Assembly: GCF_004011865.1 (NCBI RefSeq) | Contig: NZ_RKLP01000005.1 | Span: 248,001 to 312,000 of the forward strand | Reading direction: 5' to 3' | Length of the DNA: 64,000 bases | Source: Prescottella agglutinans | GTDB taxonomy: Bacteria; Actinomycetota; Actinomycetes; Mycobacteriales; Mycobacteriaceae | In this document: one piece after another, positions 49,755 to 58,311 of the stretch | Numbering within the stretch: the stretch's first letter is position 1 | Layout: the number at the start of each line of letters is the position of its first letter | Notes under the pieces: model-generated | What the model saw: only the letters and a program-made list of their open reading frames with translations | Told to the model about the DNA's origin: nothing | The model's database searches: none | Program-made: the position numbers and the translations under genes

Positions 49755-50999
49755 TCACTTGGCCAGCAGACCCTTCGCGATGTGGGTCACCTGGATCTCG
49801 TTGGAGCCGGCGTAGATCATGAGCGACTTGGCGTCACGCGCGAGCTGCTCCACCTTGTACTCGGCCATGTAGCCGTTGCCGCCGAACAGCTGCACGGCCT
49901 CCATCGCCACCTCGGTCGCGGCACGCGACGAGTACAGCTTCATCGCCGACGCCTCGGCGAGCGTGACCTTGTTGCCCGCTGCGGTGCGCTCGATCGCGTT
50001 GAACACCATGTTCTGCACGTTGAGGCGGGCGACCTCCATCTCGGCCAGCTTGAGCTGGATGAGCTGGAACTGCGCGATCTCCTTGCCCCACAGCTTGCGG
50101 TTCTTCGCGTAGTCGATGCACAGCCGCTGGCACTCGTTGATGATGCCCAGCGCGAGCGACGCGATGCCGATGCGCTCGGCCGCGAACGACTCCTTCGCGC
50201 TCTCCTTGCCGTCACCCTTGGCCGGGTTCTCCGTCTCGCCGAGCAGCCGGTCCTTCGTGATGCGCACGTTGTCGAAGAACAGTTCGCCGGTGGGCGAGGA
50301 GTTCATGCCCATCTTCTTGAACGCCGGGCTCTGCGTGAAGCCCTCCATGCCCTTGTCGAGGACGAAGCCGAGCACCTTGCGGTCGCGGCGGTCGACCGAC
50401 GGATCACCCTCGTCGAGCTTGGCGTAGACGATCGTGACGTCGGCGTACGGGCCGTTGGTGATGAACGTCTTCTGGCCGTTGAGGATGTAGTCCTCGCCGT
50501 CGCGGCGGACGTACGACTTCATGCCGCCGAAGGCGTCCGAGCCGGAGTCGGGCTCGGTGATGGCCCAGGCGCCCACCTTCTCCATCGTGACCAGCCCGGG
50601 CAGCCAGCGCTTCTTCTGTGCCAGCGTGCCGCGGCTGCGCAGGGTGCCGACGGTCAGCCCCAGGCTCACGCCCATCGACGCGACCAGGCCCAGGCTCACA
50701 CCGGCCAGTTCGCTGTTGAGGATGACGCCCATGCTGCCGGCGCCGCTGAAACCACCGGACTTCTCGCCGGACTCGGGGACGGTCTCGCCGCGCTCCTTCG
50801 CCTCTTCCTTCGCGAAGGCCTTCTCGAGGGCCTCGCTGGCCATCTCGTCCATGCCGAAGGTGGCGTACATCTTGCGGATGATCTCGAACGGGGGAAGCTC
50901 ACCGCTCTCGAGCTTGTCGACGTGCGGCTTGATCTCCTTGTCGATGAAGCCGCGAAGGGCATCGCGGAACATCAGGTCGGTGTCGGACCACTCGTACAT
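49755..50999 (-). CDS. acyl-CoA dehydrogenase with inserted N-terminal loop
   Basis: A 414-residue acyl-CoA dehydrogenase. FAD/substrate segments: GAWAITEPDSGSDAFGGM, GQKTFITNGPYADVTIV and the C-terminal QLFGGNGYMAEYKVEQLARD, SLMIYAGSNEIQVTHIAKGL. Between helices near residues 55-90 it carries an extra charged stretch (EKAFAKEEAKERGETVPESG). ATG 50999 follows GGAG. It is convergent with the thiolase-SDR operon and divergent from the OhrR-like gene. A site fitting the KstR consensus (51085-51098) lies upstream, which would put it in the sterol or side-chain degradation regulon (inference). Confidence 0.9.
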   Translation of the reverse strand: MYEWSDTDLMFRDALRGFIDKEIKPHVDKLESGELPPFEIIRKMYATFGMDEMASEALEKAFAKEEAKERGETVPESGEKSGGFSGAGSMGVILNSELAGVSLGLVASMGVSLGLTVGTLRSRGTLAQKKRWLPGLVTMEKVGAWAITEPDSGSDAFGGMKSYVRRDGEDYILNGQKTFITNGPYADVTIVYAKLDEGDPSVDRRDRKVLGFVLDKGMEGFTQSPAFKKMGMNSSPTGELFFDNVRITKDRLLGETENPAKGDGKESAKESFAAERIGIASLALGIINECQRLCIDYAKNRKLWGKEIAQFQLIQLKLAEMEVARLNVQNMVFNAIERTAAGNKVTLAEASAMKLYSSRAATEVAMEAVQLFGGNGYMAEYKVEQLARDAKSLMIYAGSNEIQVTHIAKGLLAK

Positions 51000-51084
51000 G
51001 TCGTGAACTCCAGTCGGTGCGATCGAGGTGGCGGCCAGCGGAACAGGCCGGGCCGCCGCGTGGCGACCATCACATCCACACATA

Positions 51085-51098
51085 TAGAACGCGTTCTC
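51085..51098. promoter_or_regulatory. KstR-like operator candidate
   Basis: TAGAACGCGTTCTC contains the perfect palindrome AGAACGCGTTCT and fits TNNAACNNGTTNN, the pattern described for KstR in mycobacteria, except for the last base. It lies 86-99 bp before the acyl-CoA dehydrogenase start. Confidence 0.45.
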
Positions 51099-51139
51099 AT
51101 TTGTCCACTCCGGGCGTCCCCGATCACATTTAGTTAGTG

Positions 51140-51154
51140 CACGACTTAATCGTG
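51140..51154. promoter_or_regulatory. MarR operator candidate
   Basis: CACGA-CTTAA-TCGTG lies 15-29 bp before the MarR-family start codon, within an AT-rich stretch, as expected for an autoregulatory site over the promoter. Confidence 0.5.
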
Positions 51155-51168
51155 TATTATTCATTTCC

Positions 51169-51654
51169 ATGACCGCGACCACCGCAGAACAGGACATCGA
51201 CTGGGGCGACGCCGACCCCCTGGCCCTCGACCGCCAGGTGTGCTTCGCGCTCGCGGTGGCCAACCGCGCGGTTCTCGCGGTCTACCGCCCCCTCCTCGAG
51301 CCCATGGGTCTGACGCACCCGCAGTACCTCGTGATGCTCGCCCTGTGGGGGAACGCGCCGATGTCGGTCAAGGAGATCGGGCAGGCCCTCCAACTCGACT
51401 CACCCACCCTGTCGCCGCTCCTCAAGCGGCTCGAGTCGAGCGGGCTGATCACCCGCACCCGCAGCAGTTCCGACGAACGCCAGTTGATCGTCGAACTGAC
51501 CGACGCCGGGAAGGCCCTGCGCGCCCGGGCCGAACGCATTCCCGGTGCCGTGGTCCAGCGCCTCGGTGTCAGCCTCGCCGAACTCGAAGAACTCCACTCC
51601 GTCCTCACCCGCGTCAACGCCGCTGCCCTGCGCGCCGGCGCCCTGCACGAGTGA
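51169..51654 (+). CDS. MarR-family regulator, OhrR-like
   Basis: A 161-residue MarR protein. LDRQVCFALAVANRAVLAVY followed by PLLEPMGLTHPQYLVMLALW and the wing RSSSDERQLIVELTDAGKAL match OhrR, the organic hydroperoxide sensor whose single reactive Cys sits at this position (Cys25 here). No ohr peroxidase gene is adjacent, so it may sense lipid hydroperoxides or other electrophiles and act on the divergent acyl-CoA dehydrogenase. ATG 51169 follows a short dyad. Confidence 0.88.
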   Translation: MTATTAEQDIDWGDADPLALDRQVCFALAVANRAVLAVYRPLLEPMGLTHPQYLVMLALWGNAPMSVKEIGQALQLDSPTLSPLLKRLESSGLITRTRSSSDERQLIVELTDAGKALRARAERIPGAVVQRLGVSLAELEELHSVLTRVNAAALRAGALHE

Positions 51655-51689
51655 ACCCGCCCCTCCAGACAGGAACAGGTACACCGGAC

Positions 51690-52085
51690 ATGACCAGCAA
51701 CAAGAAGGTCCATCGCCGCCCCAACCCGCTGCAGTGGATCGGGTACTCCTGCGGCCGCAAGCTGCCCGATTCGATGCAGGACTGGGTCCGCAACGACCTC
51801 ATCGGCGACTGGGCGGTGCCCCGGCACATGATCCGCAGCATGGTGCCGTTCCTCCCCATCTTCGCCGCGTTCTTCCTGTTCCCCGGCCCGTTGTGGCTGC
51901 GTGGCTCGATGGTCCTGCTGGGTGTGTTCCTGGCGCTGTTCTTCTCGGCGGCCTACATGGAGCAGAACCGGCGTCGCCGCCTCGAGAAGCACGGCCTGGA
52001 CCCCGACCTCGAGAACCCGAAGAAGGTCGCTCGACAGCACGCCGAGAAGGCCGCGTACGAGAAGGCACACCCGCACACGATCTAG
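51690..52085 (+). CDS. DUF5313 membrane protein
   Basis: A 131-residue protein with two hydrophobic helices (MVPFLPIFAAFFLFPGPLWL and SMVLLGVFLALFFSAAYM) flanked by a conserved N-terminal PNPLQWIGYSCGRKLPDSMQ and a basic C-terminal tail. The N-terminal block matches DUF5313, an actinobacterial family of unknown function. ATG 51690 is 35 bp after the MarR gene, likely the same transcript. Convergent with the PucR gene after 10 bp. Confidence 0.8.
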   Translation: MTSNKKVHRRPNPLQWIGYSCGRKLPDSMQDWVRNDLIGDWAVPRHMIRSMVPFLPIFAAFFLFPGPLWLRGSMVLLGVFLALFFSAAYMEQNRRRRLEKHGLDPDLENPKKVARQHAEKAAYEKAHPHTI

Positions 52086-52095
52086 TGCGGGCCGA

Positions 52096-53331
52096 TCACC
52101 CGGACCCGCCCGGCTCCCAGCCCCGGGCCCGGCGCGCGTCCAGCGCCGACCCGAGCGCCATGATGCCCTCGTAGCAGCTCGGATCGACCCCCGCGAGATC
52201 CCGGATCCGGCCCAGCCGGTTGTTCACCGTGTTGGGGTGCACGTCGAGCGCCCGGGCCGTTCGCCCGCGGTCGAGATCGTGATGCAGATACGCGTCGAGG
52301 GTCTCGACTAGTTCCGGGTACGGATCGAGCGGCAGCAACCAGTCCGCCAGGTACTGCCGCCCCTCCGTCGGCCTGGACAGCTGGAACGGCAACGCCAGGT
52401 CCTTGAGCTGATACACCCCGGGGTCGCAGCCGAGCCGCCGCGCCAACAACAGCAGCTCACCGGCGAGCCGCACCGAATCCGCTATCCGGGCACGCGTGAC
52501 CGGCTCGGTCACGGCACCGGTGACGGGCGAGTCGACCGCGGCCGAGATCGACTCGGTCAGGGCGACCGCCCGGCGGTACCAGTCGATGTCGCCGCCGACC
52601 TTGTGCGGCACCAACAGCGTGCCGCCGTCCGGCTCGAGGACGCCCAGCACCGGCGGGGGGCCGTTGCGATCGAGCACCCGCGCCGTTCTCGTGTCCGCCG
52701 ACCACCGCGCGGCCGGATCCTGTTGCGCATCAGCGCGGTACAGGGTCAGGACCGAGTACTCGTCGGCCAGTTCGATGCCGCACCAGCGCGCGGTCGGGTC
52801 GGCGTCCTGCCCGGCCAGCAACAGCCGCGCCAACAACTCCCGGGACGACTTCTCGTCGCCGTCCAAAGCGATCCGCTCGCTCTCGTAGGATTCGACCACC
52901 GCGCACGTGATGGTCTCCTGCAGGCGCAGGACCGCCGCGCCGATCTCCACCAGCCCGGCCGCGCGCTCCCCCGCTGCGGCGGCGCGGCATTCGTCGAGGA
53001 GCGTGCGCCCGAAACGGTGCCAGTTGTGGAGCACCGCGGCCAACGACGCCCCGTCGGCCGCCGCCTGGACGGCGCCCTCACAGATCGGACGCAATTCGGC
53101 GGCGCTGAAAGTCCGGTTCTCCCGGATCGCGCGGGCGGCCACTTCGAAGAATCGACGGGTGCTGCGCCGCAACAGTTCCGGATGCGAATCGACGGGGACA
53201 CCGTGCCTGCCCTCGCGAACCGGGAGCTTCCTCCCGTGGGCCAGCGAGTCGAGCCTGGCGTCGAATCGATCCAGGATTGCGATCACCGCGGCGCCGGCCT
53301 CCGGACGGTGCCGGTCGTCTTTCGACGGCAT
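52096..53331 (-). CDS. PucR/CdaR-type transcriptional regulator
   Basis: About 411 residues. The C-terminal HTH_30 helix-turn-helix (DRGRTARALDVHPNTVNNRL) with the preceding LVETLDAYLHHDL is the PucR/CdaR hallmark; the N-terminal helical part (RRFFEVAARAIRENRTFSAA) resembles the RsbRD-like domain often attached, and a GGDEF-like divergent middle domain is possible. ATG 53331 is used; an ATG at 53361 lies in frame but without a ribosome-binding site. The target is unknown; no purine or sugar-acid genes are adjacent. Confidence 0.85.
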   Translation of the reverse strand: MPSKDDRHRPEAGAAVIAILDRFDARLDSLAHGRKLPVREGRHGVPVDSHPELLRRSTRRFFEVAARAIRENRTFSAAELRPICEGAVQAAADGASLAAVLHNWHRFGRTLLDECRAAAAGERAAGLVEIGAAVLRLQETITCAVVESYESERIALDGDEKSSRELLARLLLAGQDADPTARWCGIELADEYSVLTLYRADAQQDPAARWSADTRTARVLDRNGPPPVLGVLEPDGGTLLVPHKVGGDIDWYRRAVALTESISAAVDSPVTGAVTEPVTRARIADSVRLAGELLLLARRLGCDPGVYQLKDLALPFQLSRPTEGRQYLADWLLPLDPYPELVETLDAYLHHDLDRGRTARALDVHPNTVNNRLGRIRDLAGVDPSCYEGIMALGSALDARRARGWEPGGSG

Positions 53332-53414
53332 GGGCCGAACGATACGCCGACGATTCGGCACGGAGCCACGGATCGCGGCGTCCGTTGCGCCACCGTCACC
53401 CCGGCCCCCGCGGC

Positions 53415-53885
53415 CTATTCGCGGTCGGCGCTGCGGCGCAGCGCCCGGCGCTCGGCATCGTCGTGTGCCTGTTGCAGGAGGCTGATCGCCAATGCGTGTG
53501 TGACGGCGCCCGGGTTGACGATCGAAACCCAGCCTTGCGCCCGATACAGCGGGTGAGGAAGGACGGTGTCGGTCGCGGTGTGGTCCCTGGGTGTCCCCCC
53601 GTCACGGGGGTTCTCGCCGAGGAGATCGACGAACGCATCGGTGCCGACGTGGATGTTCACTCGCCAACGATCGGGGCGGTCGAGGTCGCTCGAGGCATCG
53701 TCGGGATAGTTCTTCGTGACGATGGTGGCGTAGGGCTGCTGACGCTGTGGCACTTGGCCATCGGGCGCGTAGTAGAAGAAGTGATCGCCCCAGGCGATCT
53801 CGGGGAAGACACTGCCCTCGCCGGGGGCGAGCTCGAACACCCCGTCGAACGCTCGGATCGTCTCGAGAAGTTGCTCCATACTCAT
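53415..53885 (-). CDS. DUF6194 family protein
   Basis: A 156-residue soluble protein: MSMEQLLETIRAFDGVFELA, then DHFFYYAPDG, ATIVTKNYPDD, WRVNIHVG and HPLYRAQGWVSIVNPG. This pattern matches my recollection of DUF6194, a small actinobacterial family of unknown function. ATG 53885 or the ATG two codons later may be used. It diverges from the MerR gene (39-bp gap), which may regulate it. Confidence 0.75.
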   Translation of the reverse strand: MSMEQLLETIRAFDGVFELAPGEGSVFPEIAWGDHFFYYAPDGQVPQRQQPYATIVTKNYPDDASSDLDRPDRWRVNIHVGTDAFVDLLGENPRDGGTPRDHTATDTVLPHPLYRAQGWVSIVNPGAVTHALAISLLQQAHDDAERRALRRSADRE

Positions 53886-53924
53886 GGTTCGAGCATGCAG
53901 TTGAAGTGCTTGTGGAGGGTTCGC

Positions 53925-54665
53925 ATGATCGGCACTGACGACTCAGCCTCACCGGTGAGCACCGCTGCCGTCGCGGCAGCGACGGGCTACTCCGTGCAAC
54001 AGGTTCGAGACCTGGAGGCCTTGGGCGTGATCCCTGCGGCAGCCAGGTCGCGCAACGGGTACCGGCAGTTCTCCGCGGCCCACGTCCGCGCCCTTCGCGC
54101 GTATCGCGACCTCGCACACGCGGTGGGACCTGTCGATGCGCGACGAGCGATGCGGGAGATTCGACTCCAGCCGCCCGATCGGGGGGCTGCATTGATCTGT
54201 GGGTTCCATGCTCGGCTCAACGGCGAGCGCGAGCAGGCCCTCGCAGCACGCTCGGCGTTGGAGTCGATCCGAGCCGAAGCGACAACCGACGCTGAACCCG
54301 TCGACGGCGACTCCATGACCATCACGGAGTTGTCGCAGGCACTCGGAGTCAAAGCGTCCACACTCCGCTTCTGGGAGAAGGTCGGTTTGGTGACACCCGA
54401 CCGGGTCGGCACGCGAGCGGGGACCGCGCGGCGCTACACCCTGACCGCCATCCGGGAAGCACGCATCACCGCGGCCCTCCGGGCCAGTGGCTACCGCATC
54501 CCGGACGTACAGAAGGCGATCACGGCGGTCCGCGACCTCGACGACGTGAGCCACTCCCTCGCCGCGCTCGACACGCGAGTGGAGGCCATCGCCCGACGCG
54601 CACTGGCCCTTCTGCGCGCGGGCGCCCTGTTGGCAGAGCTCATCGAGTCAGCCGGGACGGCGTGA
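53925..54665 (+). CDS. MerR-family regulator with two HTH domains
   Basis: A 246-residue protein with two MerR-type HTHs: one near residues 12-80 (AAVAAATGYSVQQVRDLEAL, RSRNGYRQFSAAHVRALRAY) and one near 130-200 (LSQALGVKASTLRFWEKVGL, GTARRYTLTAIREARITAAL). A helical tail with no obvious metal or thiol Cys ligands follows. ATG 53925 follows TGGAGGGTTCGC. It diverges from the DUF6194 gene. The double-HTH form is unusual because MerR proteins normally dimerise to present two HTHs. Confidence 0.87.
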   Translation: MIGTDDSASPVSTAAVAAATGYSVQQVRDLEALGVIPAAARSRNGYRQFSAAHVRALRAYRDLAHAVGPVDARRAMREIRLQPPDRGAALICGFHARLNGEREQALAARSALESIRAEATTDAEPVDGDSMTITELSQALGVKASTLRFWEKVGLVTPDRVGTRAGTARRYTLTAIREARITAALRASGYRIPDVQKAITAVRDLDDVSHSLAALDTRVEAIARRALALLRAGALLAELIESAGTA

Positions 54666-54671
54666 CAAAGG

Positions 54672-55937
54672 TCAGCCCTCCGCCTCACCGAGTCGGCGCC
54701 GCAGATACTCGCGCTCGGGTTCGGTGCCGGCCAGACCCAGCGCACGCCGGTACGCCTCGGCGGCCTCGAGGCTGCGCCCGAGACGGATCAGCAGTTCCGC
54801 ACGCGCCGCCTCGTACGGGTGGTGCGCGCGCAGACGCGGTTCGTCGGCCAGGCCGTCGAGCAGCGTGAGACCCGCCTCGGGGCCGTCCCGCATCGCGACC
54901 GCGACCGCGCGGTTCAACGCGACGACGGGCGACGGCACGATCCGGAGCAGGACGTCGTACAGGGACACGATCTGCGGCCAGTCGGTGCCCGCGACGTCGG
55001 GGGCCTCGTCGTGCAGCGCGGCGATCGCGGCCTGGACACCGTAGGCCCCGGGCGGGCCTCCGGTGAGCGCGATCAACACCAGTTCGCTGCCCTCGTCGAT
55101 CATCGCGCGGTCCCAGTCGGTGCGATCCTGATCGCCCAGCAGCACCAGTTCGCCGCCCGGGCCGGTGCGGGCCCCGCGACGCGCGTGGACGAGCAGCATG
55201 AGCGCCAGGAGCCCCGCCACCTCACGTTCGTCCGGCAACAGTCGGTGCAGGACGCGGGTCAGCCGGATCGCTTCCTCGGCGACGTCGAGACGCTGCAACC
55301 GAGGTCCGGCGCTAGCCGCGTATCCCTCGGTGAAGATCGAGTACAGCACCTGCAGGACGCCGGGCAGCCGCTGCGGCAGCTCGTCGGCTCCGGGAACGCG
55401 GAAGGGGATCCGGAGATCCCGGATCCGCTTCTTGGCCCGCGTGATCCGCTTCGCCATCGTCGTGGTCGGCACCAGGAAGGCCCGCGCCACCTCGGGTGTC
55501 GTGAGACCGGCGAGGCAGCGCAGCGTCAGCGCAGTCCGGTCCTCGGGTGGCAGCGCCGGGTGCGCGCACGTGAAGAACAGCTGCAGCCGCTCGTCGGGCA
55601 ACTCCCCGCTCGCGTCCGCGGGCGTAGCGGGATCGGCGCGATCCGCCTCCACCTGCAGCACCGCGATCCTCGCCGCGAGCACCCGGTCCCGACGCAACCG
55701 GTCGACGGCCCGGCGCCGCGCGGTCGTCAGGAGCCAGGCCCCGGGCTTGGCCGGCACCCCGTCCACCGGCCAGTGCCGCAGCGCCGATTCGATCGCCTCC
55801 GACGTGGCCTCCTCGGCCAGGTCGAGGTCCCCGAACCGGCCGACCAAGGCGGCGAGCAGACGGCCGCGCTCCTCGCGGAAGACCGCCTCGACGGACGTCT
55901 CCGCGTCGGCGGCGCGGCCGCTGCCCGCCCGTTCCAT
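54672..55937 (-). CDS. ECF42-type sigma factor with C-terminal TPR-like extension
   Basis: A 421-residue ECF sigma factor. Region 2 (LLAALVGRFGDLDLAEEATS, GAWLLTTARRRAVDRLRRDR) and region 4 (LTLRCLAGLTTPEVARAFLV) lie in the first 180 residues; the rest (VLYSIFTEGYAAS, LCRLLPDE-like VLHRLLPDEREVAGLLALML) is the long extension of the ECF42 group, which has no anti-sigma factor and is paired with DGPF proteins. That pairing is present here: the DGPF gene lies six bases upstream. It probably controls its own operon. Confidence 0.9.
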   Translation of the reverse strand: MERAGSGRAADAETSVEAVFREERGRLLAALVGRFGDLDLAEEATSEAIESALRHWPVDGVPAKPGAWLLTTARRRAVDRLRRDRVLAARIAVLQVEADRADPATPADASGELPDERLQLFFTCAHPALPPEDRTALTLRCLAGLTTPEVARAFLVPTTTMAKRITRAKKRIRDLRIPFRVPGADELPQRLPGVLQVLYSIFTEGYAASAGPRLQRLDVAEEAIRLTRVLHRLLPDEREVAGLLALMLLVHARRGARTGPGGELVLLGDQDRTDWDRAMIDEGSELVLIALTGGPPGAYGVQAAIAALHDEAPDVAGTDWPQIVSLYDVLLRIVPSPVVALNRAVAVAMRDGPEAGLTLLDGLADEPRLRAHHPYEAARAELLIRLGRSLEAAEAYRRALGLAGTEPEREYLRRRLGEAEG

Positions 55938-55943
55938 CGGTCG

Positions 55944-56288
55944 TCAGTTCCCGAAGTCGGCGATGGGGCGCACCACGATCCGGCCGCCGCCGCGCGATCC
56001 CGGGCACCGTGCCGCCCAGTCGAGCGCGACGTCGAGGTCGGGCACGTCGATGACGTAGAACCCGCCCAGCACCTCACGGGTCTCGGCGAACGGCCCGTCG
56101 GTGGTGATGGTGCGGGCGCCGTCCTCCCCCACCTGCACACTGGTCGCGGTGGTCAGGTCGGCCAGCGACTCCCCCGAGACATAGATGCCGGCGTCCCTGA
56201 CCTGCTTGTCGTAGACCATCCAGTCCTCGGGGGTGCAGCCACTCGCGGCGTCGGCGGATTCGGCGTTGATCAGCAGCAGATACTTCAT
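55944..56288 (-). CDS. YCII-related DGPF-domain protein
   Basis: A 114-residue YciI-like protein: MKYLLLINAE start, YVSGESLADLTTATSVQVG, then the name-giving TTDGPFAETREVLGGFYVID and VALDWAARCPG. The fold is ferredoxin-like; function is unknown, but these genes are the standard partners of ECF42 sigma factors. ATG 56288 follows GAGGAACCGATC. First gene of the operon with the sigma factor. Confidence 0.9.
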   Translation of the reverse strand: MKYLLLINAESADAASGCTPEDWMVYDKQVRDAGIYVSGESLADLTTATSVQVGEDGARTITTDGPFAETREVLGGFYVIDVPDLDVALDWAARCPGSRGGGRIVVRPIADFGN

Positions 56289-56388
56289 GATCGGTTCCTC
56301 CTCGAGAGGTGCTCGTTGTTGCGGTACACCATGACGACGAACGAGGAGACCCCGGAAGGACAGCGCCGACGAACTTTCTCGCGCGCCG

Positions 56389-57366
56389 TCAGTCGAGCCC
56401 GCGCAGGAACTCGAGCATCGCGGTGTTGACCTGCTCGGCCGCCTCCATCTGCACGAAGTGCCCGACGTCGGGGATCACGTGCGTCGAGCGCAGACCGGGC
56501 ACCATCGCTGCCATCGTCTCGAACGGGTTCTCGCCCATCATCTCGAGCACCGGGTCCTTCGCGCCGGCGATGAACGTCGTGGGGACGGTGATCGGGCGGC
56601 CGTGCAGTTCCTCGTTCTGCTCCCACACGTAGTCGTCGGCGCGGTACCAGTTGAGCCCGCCGGTGAACCCGGTGCGCGTGAACTCGTCCACGTAGTAGCC
56701 GAATTCGTCCTCGGTCAGCCACGACCACGGCAACGCCGGCGGCTCCGGCAGCACGTCGAGGTAGCCGTTGCCCTCCGACGGGAAGTCCCAGCAGTCGAGG
56801 TAGCGGTTGGCGCCGCTGAGCGCGTGGAAGATCTTGGCCAGGAACTCCCGCGGGTTGCCGCCCAGTTCCCGATCGGCCGGACCGTACTCCTGGAAGTAGT
56901 GCAGGTGCACGAAGTGCCGGGAGGCCAGGTAGCGGAATCCGATCGTCGGCTGGATCGGCTGACGCGGCATGCGCGGGACGCTGAGCTGCATGAGCGCGCG
57001 CACCCGCCCCGGCGCCCAGTTCGGCAGGTCCCACACCAGCTGCGCACCGAAGTCGTGGCCCGCGAACACCGCCTGTTCGATGCCGAGCGCGTCGAGCAGG
57101 CCGACCATGTCGTCGACGGTGTGCCGGCGGTCGTAGGCGCGCGGGTCCGACGGTGCATCGGTGCGGCCGTAGCCGCGCATGTCCGGCGCGATCACCCGGT
57201 AGCCCGCCGCCGAGAGCGCGGACAGCTGGTGGCGCCAGCTGAACCAGAGCCCGGGGAAGCCGTGACACAGCACGATCGGCTCGCCCTGTCCCTGCTCGGC
57301 GATGTGCATGTCGATGTCGCCGACGTGAACGGTCCGGTGGGTCAGTGTGCTGGCGGGATCGGTCAT
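56389..57366 (-). CDS. epoxide hydrolase-type alpha/beta hydrolase
   Basis: A 325-residue alpha/beta hydrolase with the epoxide-hydrolase triad: nucleophile Asp in VFAGHDFGAQLVWDLP (GHDxG), acid Asp in FIAGAKDPVLEMM, His in IPDVGHFVQMEA; the oxyanion part is LCHGFPGLWFSWRHQ, and cap-domain Tyr residues are present (RADDYVWEQN). It likely opens epoxides to diols. It lies nine bases after the monoglyceride lipase gene on the same strand, probably one operon. Confidence 0.88.
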   Translation of the reverse strand: MTDPASTLTHRTVHVGDIDMHIAEQGQGEPIVLCHGFPGLWFSWRHQLSALSAAGYRVIAPDMRGYGRTDAPSDPRAYDRRHTVDDMVGLLDALGIEQAVFAGHDFGAQLVWDLPNWAPGRVRALMQLSVPRMPRQPIQPTIGFRYLASRHFVHLHYFQEYGPADRELGGNPREFLAKIFHALSGANRYLDCWDFPSEGNGYLDVLPEPPALPWSWLTEDEFGYYVDEFTRTGFTGGLNWYRADDYVWEQNEELHGRPITVPTTFIAGAKDPVLEMMGENPFETMAAMVPGLRSTHVIPDVGHFVQMEAAEQVNTAMLEFLRGLD

Positions 57367-57375
57367 TTCGGGAGA

Positions 57376-58218
57376 CTATGTCACCCGAAGCCGCGGACGG
57401 AGCCAATCCACGAGGTCGTCGAGCACCTTCTCCTGCTCAGGCTCGTTGAACACCTCGTGGAACAGGCCGTCGTAGGTCTTCAACGTGAGGTCCTTCGATC
57501 CGGCCCGCTCGGCGATCATCCGGCTGCCGGAGACGTCGGCGAGTCGGTCGTCGGTGCCGTGCAGGACGAGCGTCGGCATCGTGAGCGACGGCAGCCGCGC
57601 CGGGAAGCTCTCGGCCGCGGTGATCATGCCACGGGCGATGCCCGCCTTGACCTTTCCGTGATAGACCAGCGGGTCGGACTCGTACGCCGCCACCACCGCG
57701 GGGTCGCGGGAGACGGACTTCGGGTCGAGGGTCTCGACCGGGACACCCGGTGCGAAGCGTCCGACGATCTTGCCGATCTCGATCACGAACTTGGGCTTGC
57801 CCTTGGCCACCACGACCGCGGGCGCCGACAGGATCAGGCCGGCGAGTTCGTCCGGGTGGTCCAGCGCGTAGGTGAGCGCGATCGCGCCGCCCATGCTGTG
57901 CCCCAGCAGGAACCGCTGCAGCCCCGGGTTCTCGGTGACCGCGATCGCCGACAGTTGGTGCAGGTCGTCGATGAACTCGGACCAGTCGTGCAGTTCGATC
58001 CGCTTGCCGCCCGAGCGGCCGTGGCCGCGATGATCCGGCGCGTAGACCACCAACCCGAGCCCGACCAGGCGCTCGACGACGTGGTCGTAGCGACGCGCGT
58101 GCTCGCCCAGGCCGTGCGCGAGCAGCAGGACACCGGTCGGCGCACCGTCCGGTCGCCACACGTCGTACGCGATGCGGGTGCCGTGCACCCCGGTGAACTC
58201 CGACTCTGTGTGCTGCAC
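57376..58218 (-). CDS. monoacylglycerol lipase (Rv0183-like)
   Basis: A 280-residue serine lipase. LLAHGLGEHARRYDHVVERL, the nucleophile GHSMGGAIAL, Asp in VLHGTDDRLADV and His in LFHEVFNEPEQ correspond to mycobacterial Rv0183 and eukaryotic monoglyceride lipases. GTG 58218 starts the protein; no ribosome-binding site is evident and TAGACT lies 11 bp upstream, so the mRNA may be leaderless. It splits monoacylglycerols to fatty acid and glycerol. In mycobacteria it neighbours sigG, which here lies 1.5 kb away. Confidence 0.88.
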   Translation of the reverse strand: MQHTESEFTGVHGTRIAYDVWRPDGAPTGVLLLAHGLGEHARRYDHVVERLVGLGLVVYAPDHRGHGRSGGKRIELHDWSEFIDDLHQLSAIAVTENPGLQRFLLGHSMGGAIALTYALDHPDELAGLILSAPAVVVAKGKPKFVIEIGKIVGRFAPGVPVETLDPKSVSRDPAVVAAYESDPLVYHGKVKAGIARGMITAAESFPARLPSLTMPTLVLHGTDDRLADVSGSRMIAERAGSKDLTLKTYDGLFHEVFNEPEQEKVLDDLVDWLRPRLRVT

Positions 58219-58311
58219 GAATGCGAGTCTAGGTCGATTCGCGGCATCGTGTGGGCGCTTGTCAGCGCGATGTGCGGGCGGCACGATGAAGGTGTCCCCA
58301 CAGGAGCCGCA

